Source: an uncultured Sphingobium sp.
GTDB lineage: Bacteria; Pseudomonadota; Alphaproteobacteria; Sphingomonadales; Sphingomonadaceae
Direction of reading: 5' to 3'
Assembly: GCA_946885845.1 (NCBI GenBank)
Contig: CAMPHJ010000001.1
Location: 124,001-188,000 of the forward strand
DNA: 64,000 bases
Translations under genes and position numbers: made by a program
The notes under the pieces: generated by a model
Databases searched by the model: none
What the model was told of the DNA's origin: nothing
The model's input: the letters and a program-made list of their open reading frames with translations, nothing else
Shown: piece after piece, positions 50,435-58,936 of the stretch
Layout: each line of letters begins with the position of its first letter
Position numbering within the stretch: position 1 is the stretch's first letter

Positions 50435-50842
50435 TCAAATCAGCGCGTCGAGCAGTCCGATCAGCGGCAGGTCCGCTGGTGGCATATCGAGCGCATACAT
50501 CTGGGCAGGCCTGACCCATTGCAGGGCCGTCGCATGGTTGGGCTGAGCAAGGCCCTGCCATTTGCGGCAGATATAGAGCAGCAGCAACAGGTGACGGTCA
50601 CCCAGAGGTTCGCTCGCGAAGGCGGCGGGGGCCAGGCAGCTGGCATGGGTTTGAATCCCCAGTTCTTCCTCCAACTCCCGAATTAGTGCGGCCTCGGGCG
50701 TTTCTCCTTCTTCAACCTTTCCCCCTGGAAATTCCCATAATCCGGCCATCGCCCGCCCTGGCGGACGCTGCTGCAACAGCACACGGCCATCGGCATCGAC
50801 CAGTGCGGCGGCCACCACCAGCAGGGGATTGATTGTCGTCAT
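50435..50842 (-). CDS. mutT: 8-oxo-dGTP diphosphatase MutT-like Nudix hydrolase
   Basis: 135-residue Nudix enzyme that removes oxidised dGTP, preventing mutations. The Nudix box GGKVEEGETPEAALIRELEEELGI is complete and matches MutT, preceded by LLQQRPPGRAMAGLWEFPGG; FASEPLGDRHLLLLLY and LQWVRPAQM complete the MutT pattern. Single gene, convergent with bfr and divergent from the first flp gene. Confidence 0.94.
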   Translation of the reverse strand: MTTINPLLVVAAALVDADGRVLLQQRPPGRAMAGLWEFPGGKVEEGETPEAALIRELEEELGIQTHASCLAPAAFASEPLGDRHLLLLLYICRKWQGLAQPNHATALQWVRPAQMYALDMPPADLPLIGLLDALI

Positions 50843-50921
50843 ATCGGTCCAGCGAAAGGGGTTATTAACTTGCCCCTATTACAACGCCGTCCGGTGCTGT
50901 CTGCAATAATCGGGAAGTGGC

Positions 50922-51107
50922 ATGGGCGGACTGATCGGAGCCATATCGAAAATGACGCTGCTGCGCTGCGAACGCGGCGCGACGGCAATCGAATATGGGC
51001 TGATCCTGGCACTGATTGCACTGGCGATCATTTCCGCAGTGACCAACGTCGCCGACAAGACGATCAACATGTGGGATAATGTCGCGACGGAAGTTACCAG
51101 TCATTAA
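50922..51107 (+). CDS. Flp/Fap-type pilin (1)
   Basis: 61-residue Flp prepilin. The processing site G-ATAIEYG (with the +5 Glu and +6 Tyr) is followed by the hydrophobic helix LILALIALAIISAV and a hydrophilic tail. Monomers of Tad pili, used for surface attachment, have this form. The ATG at 50922 has a GGGAAG site; an ATG at 50952 would shorten the leader. No tad genes are in the window, so assembly must depend on a distant cluster. Confidence 0.88.
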   Translation: MGGLIGAISKMTLLRCERGATAIEYGLILALIALAIISAVTNVADKTINMWDNVATEVTSH

Positions 51108-51239
51108 CCATCATACCGAAACTAACCGGCTATGTCGTTAAATCTTTATCAACCTACCACAAGTAAACCGTCCATAGCTGACCTAATTCATCGGGGCGGC
51201 GGGGATAGTTGAACCGGAATTTAGTCAAGGAGATTTGCA

Positions 51240-51401
51240 ATGCAGTTCATCCGTAAGATGCTGAAGAATGAAAAGGGCGCGACCGCTATCGAGTATGGCC
51301 TGATCGCCGCTCTGATCGCAGTCGCCGCCATTGGTGCCATGTCCAGCATCGGCACCAAGCTGACCAACACCTTCAACAATGTTTCGAACAACCTCGATTA
51401 A
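51240..51401 (+). CDS. Flp/Fap-type pilin (2)
   Basis: 53-residue Flp prepilin with a short leader (MQFIRKMLKNEKG), cleavage before ATAIEYG, the hydrophobic segment LIAALIAVAAIGAM and tail TKLTNTFNNVSNNLD. AAGGAG ribosome binding site 7 bases before the ATG. It differs from the first pilin mainly in the tail and is followed by a strong terminator, so it has its own transcript, or the pair is one unit with an AT-rich 132-base gap. Confidence 0.92.
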   Translation: MQFIRKMLKNEKGATAIEYGLIAALIAVAAIGAMSSIGTKLTNTFNNVSNNLD

Positions 51402-51424
51402 TTTCGAGTAAGTTCGAAAAGAAA

Positions 51425-51455
51425 GGGCGGCGGAAGAAATTCCGCCGCCCTTTTC
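51425..51455 (+). terminator. Terminator after the pilin genes
   Basis: An 11-bp perfect stem (GGGCGGCGGAA/TTCCGCCGCCC) with a GAAA loop followed by TTTTCT, 23 bases past the stop codon. Strong intrinsic terminator. Confidence 0.95.
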
Positions 51456-51557
51456 TGTTGCCTGATTGGCGAGATAGCTAACGCCACAATCCATAGTCCC
51501 ACCAAAAGCGCAGCCTTCTGCGGCAAGCATTCCACCGCTCAACTCAAAGGTGAGAAA

Positions 51558-52502
51558 TCAGGCTCCGATCGCCAGGAACTTATCGGCGCGGTCTGTCCGC
51601 AGATCCGGCGCGCTCATCGCGGCGAGCGAATCCAGTTCCTCACCGATCGCCACACCCAGCCTGGCGATAGCCTGCATCGGTTCGCGATGCGCACCCCCCG
51701 CTGGTTCCGGCACAATCCGATCGATAACGCCCAGCGCCTTGAGATGCTGCGCCGTGACCTGCATCGCGGTCGCTGCATCGCTCGCGCGATCCGCCGTGCG
51801 CCAGAGGATGGACGCGCACCCTTCGGGTGAGATGACGGAATAGACGGCATGTTCGAACATCAGCACGCGGTTGGCGGCTGCCAGCGCGACAGCGCCGCCC
51901 GATCCGCCTTCGCCGACCACCGCAGCCACCATCGGGACGCCCAGGGCCAGGCATTGTTCGGTCGAGCGGGCAATCGCTTCCGCCTGACCGCGTTCTTCCG
52001 CCTGCACGCCCGGAAAAGCGCCGGACGTATCCACCAGCGTCACCACGGGCAATCCGAAACGGTCGGCCAACTGCATCAGGCGGATCGCCTTGCGATAGCC
52101 CTCCGGCTTTGCCATGCCAAAATTATGGCGCACGCGGCTGGCGGTATCGTCGCCCTTTTCATGGCCAATGACCATGACGCGCCGATCCCCTAGTGTCGCA
52201 AAGCCGCCCAGGATCGCCTGATCGTCGGAAAACGCCCGGTCCCCTGCCAGCGGCATATAGTTGTCGAACATCCCCGCCACATAATCTTTGAAGTGGGGAC
52301 GGTCCGGGTGGCGGGCGACCTGCGTCTTTTGCCACGGCGTGAGCTTGGCATAAGTGTCGACCAGCAACTTGGCCGCGCGATGTTCGAGCTTTTCGATCTC
52401 GCCACCAATGTCGATATCCCCGGCGCTGGCCGTCGCGCGCAATTCGATGACGCGCGCCTCCAACTCGGCGATAGGCTTTTCAAATTCCAGAAAGCTAACC
52501 AT
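51558..52502 (-). CDS. accA: Acetyl-CoA carboxylase carboxyltransferase subunit alpha
   Basis: Transfers the carboxyl group from biotin to acetyl-CoA, first step of fatty acid synthesis, with AccD. 314 residues with [15 protein letters not shown] start ([20 protein letters not shown]), [56 protein letters not shown] and the oxyanion [12 protein letters not shown]. Eleven bases after xerD, last gene of its operon. Confidence 0.98.
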   Translation of the reverse strand: MVSFLEFEKPIAELEARVIELRATASAGDIDIGGEIEKLEHRAAKLLVDTYAKLTPWQKTQVARHPDRPHFKDYVAGMFDNYMPLAGDRAFSDDQAILGGFATLGDRRVMVIGHEKGDDTASRVRHNFGMAKPEGYRKAIRLMQLADRFGLPVVTLVDTSGAFPGVQAEERGQAEAIARSTEQCLALGVPMVAAVVGEGGSGGAVALAAANRVLMFEHAVYSVISPEGCASILWRTADRASDAATAMQVTAQHLKALGVIDRIVPEPAGGAHREPMQAIARLGVAIGEELDSLAAMSAPDLRTDRADKFLAIGA

Positions 52503-52513
52503 GGCCGACGGCG

Positions 52514-53431
52514 TTAGGGCGCAGAAGTCCCGTCGTCAACGAGGCGATGGCGCATCGTTGCAAGTGGATGGCGGCTATTGACCAATTCGACCAGCCTGCG
52601 ACTGTCGACATGGGTGTAAATCTGGGTCGTGCCTATGTCCGCATGCCCCAGCATAGACTGGAGCGCGCGCAGGTCAGCGCCGCCTTCCAACAGATGGGTG
52701 GCAAAAGCGTGACGAAGCACATGTGGGCTGACCCGTTCAGGCGCGATGCCCGCGGCGGCAGCCAGCGCCTTCACCATCTGATAAAGGCGGATGCGGCTCA
52801 CATGGCTTTTCCCCGACGGAAAAAGCCATGGGCTGTCCTGCGGCACATGATCGATCCAGGCGGACACGGCTGATCGCGCGCGGTCGGAAATGGGCACCAG
52901 CCGTTCGCGCGCGCCTTTGCCCTTCAGGATCAGGAATGGCCGGTCAGCGGCAAGCGCCCGACGGGGCAGCGCGACCAGTTCGGTTGCCCTCAGACCCGAT
53001 CCGTAAAGCAGTTCGATCAATGCCGACAGCCGCAGGTCCAGCGGCGCTGGATGCTCGACGGCGAGCTTTGCTTCGATGACGGCAAACAGGGAATCCACTT
53101 CCCCGGCCGATAATATCTTGGGCAGCGACCTGCGCGTGACAGGGCGCGGCAAGGCAGTAGCCGGATTGTCGGCGCGCAACCCTTCCTCTTCCAGAAAAGC
53201 ATAGAAAGCGCGCAATGCCGACGCCTTTCGCGCGACGGAGGACGCCGCCAGTTGCGCCCACGCCCCGGCAAGTTCACCCACGGCGGCCTTGGTCGCGCCG
53301 GACAGGCCGCCCATGATCTGGGCCGCCCCCCTCAGGTCCGTTCTGTAAGCAAGCAGGGTATTACGCGAAGCCCCACGCTCCGCCGCCATCATCTCAAGAA
53401 AGCGGTCGATGAGGGCCACATCCTCACTCAC
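52514..53431 (-). CDS. xerD: Tyrosine recombinase XerD
   Basis: Site-specific recombinase that with XerC resolves chromosome dimers at dif. 305 residues with the N-terminal SAM-like core-binding domain and catalytic residues R148 (GSGLRATEL), K172, H237 and R240 ([12 protein letters not shown]), H263 and Y272 ([15 protein letters not shown]), all intact. GTG start at 53431, 3 bases after the upstream stop. No integrase-type mobile context, so a housekeeping Xer is the best reading. Confidence 0.95.
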   Translation of the reverse strand: MSEDVALIDRFLEMMAAERGASRNTLLAYRTDLRGAAQIMGGLSGATKAAVGELAGAWAQLAASSVARKASALRAFYAFLEEEGLRADNPATALPRPVTRRSLPKILSAGEVDSLFAVIEAKLAVEHPAPLDLRLSALIELLYGSGLRATELVALPRRALAADRPFLILKGKGARERLVPISDRARSAVSAWIDHVPQDSPWLFPSGKSHVSRIRLYQMVKALAAAAGIAPERVSPHVLRHAFATHLLEGGADLRALQSMLGHADIGTTQIYTHVDSRRLVELVNSRHPLATMRHRLVDDGTSAP

Positions 53432-53434
53432 GCA

Positions 53435-55243
53435 TCAGGCCCGCGTAATCGCCTCCGCCGCGATCATCCGCGCTTCGGGGTCCAGCCCGACACGATGCAA
53501 GGCAGCGATGATGTGATAGAGATGGGCAGGCGGCAAGCGGCTCCATTGCGGCGATTGCATGCCCACCGCCGCCAGCAAGGCGACGCTGGCCTTCTCACCG
53601 CGCGCAGCAGCCTGTCCGATCGCCCGTGCCCAGCGGCTATCAGGCGCAAGCCGGAAGCCGTTGTCCTGTGCCAGGGCAGAGGCTTTCCCTGCGTCCACCC
53701 GCGCCAGGCCCGCCAACGCGGCGATCAACAGCCGCCCCTTCACCGCGCCCGCATCCTCCATAAAGCCGGACATGCGGCTGTCGCTGATCTCCACCGCCGG
53801 GGTGGGCGCGCCGACCGCCAGCAATGCCCACAGGCTGCTGGCGCCATCGCCTTCGGCCTGTTTCGCTGCAGAGGTCCACCGCAATGTGCTCCGGTCATAT
53901 CCGGCAGTCAGCATCGCGGCGACCAGATTGGCCGCATCGCGCGCATCGATCTGGCGCACCGGCAGCGCGGCAGCCGCCCTGGCCGTTGCGATCAACCCGA
54001 CATAATCGGGATTGCCGTTGTCGCGCCACAGACTGCGCATCGCCTGAAGACGATCTTCGACGCTACCGCCCACATGCGCGGTGCGCAGCGCATCGATACG
54101 ATCCGCCACCTCTGGCTGCGCTTCGCCCTCAACGCCGAGCTGGCTATAGAAGCCGACGAGCGCCTTATTGGAAAAGACGCCAAGCCGTGCCGCGACTTCG
54201 GCTCCGGGCAAACGCTTCACGGCGCTTAACGCCGGGGCGCGTGCTTCCCAGGCGCGCACATGTTCGCCGGCCGTCGCGTAAAGGGCGTCGGGTATCTCGA
54301 CATTCAGAGCTGTGGCCAGGCCGAATCGCCAGGCGGTCAAACGATCGACCGTGTCCCATTCGATCTTCACCGAACGGCGAGCGTTGAAGCCAGTCCCCAC
54401 CACCTTTTCAGCGAGCCGATAATCGATCCCGCGCACCACCCCGCGCCGTTGCGCCTGGTTGAGAGCGCCACTTGCCGAACCCTGATCGCCCGACAGCGCG
54501 GGACAGATGGCGCGGGTCATATCCCAGCCCGGCTTCTTGCTAGTCCGAAGCGCGCCCGCCGACAGCGGACACAGCCCGGCCGGATCGGCAGTGGCGAGAT
54601 AGGTCTGCATGGCGACGGCATAGAGCCTGGGCGTGAAACGATCCGAATCGACGCTTTGCACCAGTAGGCGCGCGCTATCCGCTTCCCCCATGCGCAACAG
54701 CAGCCAGGCGCGTTCCGCTACCCAGTCAGCGCCGTTGATATCGCGCGGCGTATCGGTTGCCGACAAAAGCGCTCGACGGAGCAGTATCGACGCCCAGCGC
54801 GACGTGATCGGCGCTCGCGTCTCATTCATCAGCGTTGCGAGATATTGCCCGGATTGGCCGCCAAAATCATCGGGCGCAAAGCCACGCTGTTCGGGGGTCA
54901 GCACCCCGACACGGTCCAACGACCGTTGGGCGCCCGCGGGCAGATCATATTTGGCCTTTTGCGCGGCCAGTTCTTCTTCGGAAAGCGCGTCCTGGGCCGC
55001 ATTGTCCGTCGCGTCATCCCCCGGCAGTGCCGACGTCGGTGGCAAGGGTTGCACCATGGGCACCGGCGCGGTTGGGCCTGCTGGCCGTCCCGGCTGAGGA
55101 GCGGCGGGAGCGGGCGCAGCGGGAGAATCACCGAAACCGGGCGGCAGCAGGGATTCAGGCGCTTCCTGCGCCACGACCGGGAGCGCCAGCGCGATCGCAA
55201 GCGTGCCCAGCGTCCATCTGGCATTCCCCCGACGTCGACGCAT
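53435..55243 (-). CDS. Exported hypothetical protein, 602 residues
   Basis: No family recognised. A signal peptide (RWTLGTLAIALALPVVAQ, about residues 9-26) leads into a Pro/Ala-rich linker (about 27-75), then roughly 500 residues of Ala/Leu/Arg-rich helical sequence with a repeat-like feel (ERAWLLLRMGEADSARLLVQ, RLYAVAMQTYLATADPAGLC), suggesting alpha-solenoid or TPR-like structure. Two cysteines lie near LCPLSAG and ICPALSG. Probably periplasmic. Upstream is a 62-codon membrane protein gene and downstream xerD, all within a few bases, so one transcript with xerD and accA. Confidence 0.8.
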   Translation of the reverse strand: MRRRRGNARWTLGTLAIALALPVVAQEAPESLLPPGFGDSPAAPAPAAPQPGRPAGPTAPVPMVQPLPPTSALPGDDATDNAAQDALSEEELAAQKAKYDLPAGAQRSLDRVGVLTPEQRGFAPDDFGGQSGQYLATLMNETRAPITSRWASILLRRALLSATDTPRDINGADWVAERAWLLLRMGEADSARLLVQSVDSDRFTPRLYAVAMQTYLATADPAGLCPLSAGALRTSKKPGWDMTRAICPALSGDQGSASGALNQAQRRGVVRGIDYRLAEKVVGTGFNARRSVKIEWDTVDRLTAWRFGLATALNVEIPDALYATAGEHVRAWEARAPALSAVKRLPGAEVAARLGVFSNKALVGFYSQLGVEGEAQPEVADRIDALRTAHVGGSVEDRLQAMRSLWRDNGNPDYVGLIATARAAAALPVRQIDARDAANLVAAMLTAGYDRSTLRWTSAAKQAEGDGASSLWALLAVGAPTPAVEISDSRMSGFMEDAGAVKGRLLIAALAGLARVDAGKASALAQDNGFRLAPDSRWARAIGQAAARGEKASVALLAAVGMQSPQWSRLPPAHLYHIIAALHRVGLDPEARMIAAEAITRA

Positions 55244-55248
55244 GCCCT

Positions 55249-55437
55249 TTATTGGCCCAGCTTTTCGGCGGGAATCACCTTTTCCACCTGTTGCTGAGGC
55301 TGTTCCCCGCCGCGCGACCACATGAGCAGGATCAATGCGACCAGCACGGCAATCAGGATGATGGGGATGATGGGCAGCCGCTTGCCACGACGGCGCGAAC
55401 TGCTTTCAAAGTTGCTGAAGGAACGGTTGCTTCTCAT
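55249..55437 (-). CDS. Small single-pass membrane protein, 62 residues
   Basis: Start MRSNRSFSNFESSSRRRGKR is basic and probably cytoplasmic; residues about 21-40 form one helix (LPIIPIILIAVLVALILLMW); the C-terminus is polar (GGEQPQQQVEKVIPAEKLGQ) and probably periplasmic. No family recognised. It ends 5 bases before the start of the 602-residue exported protein, so the two are likely co-translated and may act together. It is divergent from aroK across 81 bases. Confidence 0.75.
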   Translation of the reverse strand: MRSNRSFSNFESSSRRRGKRLPIIPIILIAVLVALILLMWSRGGEQPQQQVEKVIPAEKLGQ

Positions 55438-55518
55438 GGATCCTTGTGCGGCCAAGCCGGAAGTTGAGGAAAGTTGCGATTTGCCTCTGTGACGGGGGGA
55501 TGTATAGCCCCGCTCTGC

Positions 55519-56067
55519 ATGCAGCGAAACAGCAAATCCGCCTCTACCGCCCTGAAGCGCGGTCCCATCGTCCTGATCGGCATGATGGGCGTCGGCAAGT
55601 CGACCGTGGGCCGCCGCCTGGCCGCGCGCCTGGGCGTCGCTTTCGTGGACGCCGATGAAGAGATTGAAAAAGCGGCAGGCATGACCATCACGGAAATGTT
55701 CGAACGCTATGGCGAATCCTATTTCCGCGACGGCGAACGGCGCGTCATCGCCCGGCTGATGGACGGCAGCCCCAAGGTCATCGCCACTGGCGGCGGTGCT
55801 TTCATGCAGGATGATACGCGCCAATTGATCCTGGAACATGCGACCGCCATCTGGCTGGACGCCGATATCGACATATTGGTCGACCGTGTGTCGCGGCGGG
55901 AGGGCAGGCCGCTGTTGAAGGGGAAGGATCCGCGCGAAGTGCTGACCGAACTGGCCGCGACGCGCAATCCCGTCTACGCACTCGCCCCCATTCACATCAA
56001 GAGCATCGCCGCCCCGCACGAAGTCACGGTGGACAGCATATTGGAGCAGTTGGTCGCATGGCATTAG
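55519..56067 (+). CDS. aroK: Shikimate kinase
   Basis: Phosphorylates shikimate in the aromatic amino acid pathway. 182 residues from MQRNSKSA; P-loop GMMGVGKSTVGRRLA, shikimate-binding DADEEIEKAAG and FRDGERR, ATGGGAF and the lid with REGRPLL. Its stop overlaps the aroB start by 10 bases, the standard aroK-aroB coupling. Confidence 0.97.
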   Translation: MQRNSKSASTALKRGPIVLIGMMGVGKSTVGRRLAARLGVAFVDADEEIEKAAGMTITEMFERYGESYFRDGERRVIARLMDGSPKVIATGGGAFMQDDTRQLILEHATAIWLDADIDILVDRVSRREGRPLLKGKDPREVLTELAATRNPVYALAPIHIKSIAAPHEVTVDSILEQLVAWH

Positions 56068-57167
56068 TCCGCGTCGCGCTGGGTTCGCGCAGCTATGACA
56101 TCATCATAGAACAGGGTGCGCTTGATCGGGCCGATGCGCACCTTGCTGGCTACGCGCGCAAGGGACGGATGGCCGTCGTGACCGACGCCAATGTGGCGAA
56201 GGCGCAGCTGCCCCGATTGGCGACCAGCCTGAACCGGGCGGGCATAGCCGTGGACCCCATCATCCTGCCCGCAGGAGAGCAGACCAAGAGCTGGCGACAT
56301 CTGGAACAGCTGCTCGACCAGTTGCTGGCCCTGGAAATCGAACGCGGTGACCATGTCGTGGCGTTGGGCGGCGGCGTGATCGGCGATCTGGTCGGGTTTG
56401 CCGCTTCGATCCTGAAACGCGGTTGCCACTTCATCCAGGTCCCTACGACCTTGCTTGCGCAGGTCGATAGTTCGGTGGGTGGGAAAACCGCGATCAACGC
56501 AAAGGCTGGCAAGAACCTGATCGGCAGCTTTTATCAGCCCGGCCTGGTCCTGATCGATCCTTCGACGCTGGACAGTCTACCCCCCCGCGAAACCCGCGCC
56601 GGTTATGCGGAGGTCGTCAAATATGGCCTGATCGACGACCCAGACTTCTTCGCCTGGTGCGAATCGGAAGGTCAGCGACTGCTGGACGGCGATGGCGATG
56701 CGCGCGAATATGCCATCCAACGCAGTGTGCAGGCAAAGGCTGCCATCGTCGCGGATGACGAGCGGGAAACGTCGGGGCGGCGTGCGCTACTGAATCTGGG
56801 CCACACTTTCGGTCATGCTCTGGAGGCTGACACTGGCTTTTCCGATCTGCTCCTGCATGGCGAAGGCGTCGCGGCGGGCATGGCGCTCGCCTTCCGCTAT
56901 TCCGCGCGGCTGGGGATTTGCCCGGCGTCAGAGGCCGAACGGGTGACGGCGCATCTGAAAAAAATGGGCCTGCCCCATGACCTGGCCAGCGCCCATGTGA
57001 CAGCGGACGGGACCGCGCTGGTGGCGCATATGCTGCATGACAAGAAGATGGCGGCGGGCACCCTTCCGTTCCTGCTGGCGCGCGGCATTGGTCGGACCTT
57101 CCTGTCGAAGGATGTCGTGCTGGATGATGTCGCGGCGTTTCTGGACGAGGATCGGGCAGCAGGCTGA
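56058..57167 (+). CDS. aroB: 3-dehydroquinate synthase
   Basis: Converts DAHP to 3-dehydroquinate using NAD and a metal. 369 residues with LPAGEQTKSWRHLEQL, the NAD-binding ALGGGVIGDLVGFAAS, PTTLLAQVDSSVGGKTAIN, the metal ligands in GYAEVVKYGLI, LNLGHTFGHALE and LLHGEGVAAGMALA. Second gene of aroK-aroB. It starts inside the last codons of aroK. Confidence 0.98.
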   Translation: MALVRVALGSRSYDIIIEQGALDRADAHLAGYARKGRMAVVTDANVAKAQLPRLATSLNRAGIAVDPIILPAGEQTKSWRHLEQLLDQLLALEIERGDHVVALGGGVIGDLVGFAASILKRGCHFIQVPTTLLAQVDSSVGGKTAINAKAGKNLIGSFYQPGLVLIDPSTLDSLPPRETRAGYAEVVKYGLIDDPDFFAWCESEGQRLLDGDGDAREYAIQRSVQAKAAIVADDERETSGRRALLNLGHTFGHALEADTGFSDLLLHGEGVAAGMALAFRYSARLGICPASEAERVTAHLKKMGLPHDLASAHVTADGTALVAHMLHDKKMAAGTLPFLLARGIGRTFLSKDVVLDDVAAFLDEDRAAG

Positions 57168-57198
57168 CAGCCGAACAGGGTGTCTGGAGACGCCCGAG

Positions 57199-57218
57199 AC
57201 CCCAGCCTTCGCTGGGGT
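57199..57218. repeat. Short palindrome of the CCCAGC type
   Basis: ACCCCAGC-CTTC-GCTGGGGT, an 8-bp stem with a 4-base loop, a common sphingomonad intergenic palindrome. It lies 32 bases after aroB and may act as a transcript end or stabiliser. Confidence 0.65.
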
Positions 57219-57326
57219 GACGATAAGAACAAGCGCCGACATTCAGCCAAGTTTGCGGTGAGTTGACGTCCACAACAGTCGGCCCCGCTCGGTCGGCTTG
57301 CTGTCGGGGGTCTGCCCTGAATTGTG

Positions 57327-57350
57327 GTGCTCCTGCGCAGGCAGGAGCAC
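57327..57350. repeat. Partial copy of the 66-base palindromic element
   Basis: The 24 bases beginning GTGCTCCTGCGCAGGCAGGA match the outer part of one arm of the element at 30196-30261. It is itself a small palindrome. The aroB-rpmE gap (274 bases) otherwise holds only the palindrome at 57199 and the rpmE terminator. Confidence 0.8.
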
Positions 57351-57390
57351 GGAATCCTTTACGGCTGCATGGCGCAGCTCTCCCCAAATA

Positions 57391-57420
57391 AAAAGGGCGC
57401 CTCATCGGGCGCCCTTCTCA
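57391..57420 (-). terminator. Terminator after rpmE
   Basis: GGGCGC (57395-57400) pairs with GCGCCC (57409-57414), extended by one base pair, with TTTTTATTT following in the minus direction. Starts about 25 bases after the rpmE stop. Confidence 0.88.
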
Positions 57421-57441
57421 TCTGCTCATCTGACGGAGCAA

Positions 57442-57666
57442 TTACTTCTTCAGCGTCAGCCCACCGAAACGCTTGTTGAAGCGTGCCACCTGGCCGCCCT
57501 GCTCCAGCTGACGCTGGCCGCCGGTCCACGCCGGATGCGACTTGGGATCGATGTCGAGCGCCATCGTGTCGCCTTCCTTGCCCCAGGTCGAACGGGTACG
57601 GAAAGTCGTACCGTCGGTCATCTGGATGGTGATGAAGTGGTAGTCGGGATGCGTGTCGGCCTTCAT
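57442..57666 (-). CDS. rpmE: Large ribosomal subunit protein bL31
   Basis: 74-residue L31, from [19 protein letters not shown] to [10 protein letters not shown]. No cysteine is present, so it is the zinc-independent (C-minus) form usual in alphaproteobacteria. Blocks [16 protein letters not shown] and HPAWTG are typical. Longer in-frame readings upstream are not family-like. Follows fabZ by 117 bases on the same strand; ends in a terminator. Confidence 0.97.
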   Translation of the reverse strand: MKADTHPDYHFITIQMTDGTTFRTRSTWGKEGDTMALDIDPKSHPAWTGGQRQLEQGGQVARFNKRFGGLTLKK

Positions 57667-57783
57667 GGGTCTGCTCCGTCTATGGGCCGGTTTCCGACCG
57701 GCCATGGATGCGATAAATTGCGAAGGCGCGCGGTTACATGGCTTTGCACGCGAAAGCAAGGGGTGACCACTACCACCCCTGCG

Positions 57784-58266
57784 TCAGTCGACAGGCGGGT
57801 CGGCGATCATCGCGACGAAGTTGGCTTCGGCGCAAAGCTTGCCTTCAACGGTCGCCTTCCCAACGAATTTGCATACCCGACCGCGAATCTGGAGAAGTTC
57901 GACATGCAGGTCGAGCAGGCAACCTGGCTCCACCGGACTGCGGAACTTCGCCCCTTCGATGCTCATGAAATAGACGAGCTTGCCGGAACCGCGCAGTTCC
58001 AGCGTTTCGACCGTCAGCACCCCGGCGGCCTGCGCCATTGCTTCGATGATCAGCACGCCCGGCATGATCGGACGACCAGGGAAATGGCCCTGGAAGAAGG
58101 ATTCGTTGATCGTCACGGCCTTGACCGCGTGGATCGCGCCGTGGGGTACGAGCGAGATCACGCGGTCAACGAGCAGCATCGGATAACGGTGCGGCAGCGC
58201 CGCCATGACCCCACGAATATCGATGGGACCCATGGCGGCGGGCGCCGCGTCAGTTTCAACCGTCAT
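57784..58266 (-). CDS. fabZ: 3-hydroxyacyl-ACP dehydratase FabZ
   Basis: Dehydrates 3-hydroxyacyl-ACP in fatty acid elongation. 160 residues of the hot-dog fold: [15 protein letters not shown], catalytic His in [20 protein letters not shown] with the partner Glu, and [14 protein letters not shown]. Start MTVETDA (58266), 7 bases after the ompH stop. In many Gram-negative bacteria lpxD precedes and lpxA follows it; neither is here. Confidence 0.97.
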   Translation of the reverse strand: MTVETDAAPAAMGPIDIRGVMAALPHRYPMLLVDRVISLVPHGAIHAVKAVTINESFFQGHFPGRPIMPGVLIIEAMAQAAGVLTVETLELRGSGKLVYFMSIEGAKFRSPVEPGCLLDLHVELLQIRGRVCKFVGKATVEGKLCAEANFVAMIADPPVD

Positions 58267-58273
58267 CGGCGGA

Positions 58274-58936
58274 TCAGCGCGACGTGGGCTGCTGCGACGG
58301 GTTGGCCGGAGCGGCTGCGGCCGGAACCGGGGCCTGACCACGTGCACCACCGGGCTGCCAGCCAGCTGGCGGCGTGATGCCGACACTGGGCACAAGGGTA
58401 TTGAGTTCAGTCACAACCTGCTGCGTGACGTCAACGCCGGGCTGATAGGAAACGGTGGCGTCCGGCGCCAGGATCAGGTCGACCTTTGCCTTGGTCATGG
58501 CAGCCTTGAGCGCGTCGGACAGCTTGGCCGAAATCTGCTCTTCGACATAGGCGTTCGCGAGCGCGATCGGCTGGCCCAGACGCTGCAATTCGGCCTGACC
58601 GGCCTGACCCGCCTTCTGATAGGCTTCATACTGGGTCTGGATCGCCGGGGTGGGCTTGTTCCCAGCGGCCTTCATCGCGGTTTCCAAGGCAGTGCCCTTC
58701 GAACGCAGGTCCGTGTCGATCGCATTCTTGCGCGCGTTGAAATTGTCGATCTGCGCCTTGTAGGTCGTCTGAATCTGCGAACGAGCGGTCGTATAGGCCG
58801 AACTCTGGGCGACAGCGCGCTGAACATCGACGACGGCGATGCCGGTCTTCGACTGGGCAACGGCAGGCGTGCTGGCAAGAGCAATGGCAGTCATGGGCGC
58901 GAGGGCGAGAGCCGACGCCTTGAGGATCATGTTCAT
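58274..58936 (-). CDS. ompH: OmpH/Skp-family periplasmic chaperone
   Basis: Periplasmic chaperone that shields outer membrane proteins between the Sec channel and BAM. 220 residues with a signal peptide ending near PAVAQS, the family start [20 protein letters not shown] and a coiled-coil middle (about 45-140). The C-terminal Pro/Ala/Gln-rich tail is longer than in E. coli Skp. The start ATG overlaps the bamA stop by one base (TAATG), so the two are coupled. Confidence 0.93.
   Translation of the reverse strand: MNMILKASALALAPMTAIALASTPAVAQSKTGIAVVDVQRAVAQSSAYTTARSQIQTTYKAQIDNFNARKNAIDTDLRSKGTALETAMKAAGNKPTPAIQTQYEAYQKAGQAGQAELQRLGQPIALANAYVEEQISAKLSDALKAAMTKAKVDLILAPDATVSYQPGVDVTQQVVTELNTLVPSVGITPPAGWQPGGARGQAPVPAAAAPANPSQQPTSR

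Noticed and set aside
52514..53431. Phage or island integrase
   Set aside because: Sequence and length fit housekeeping XerD, and no attachment site, tRNA end or mobile gene is next to it.
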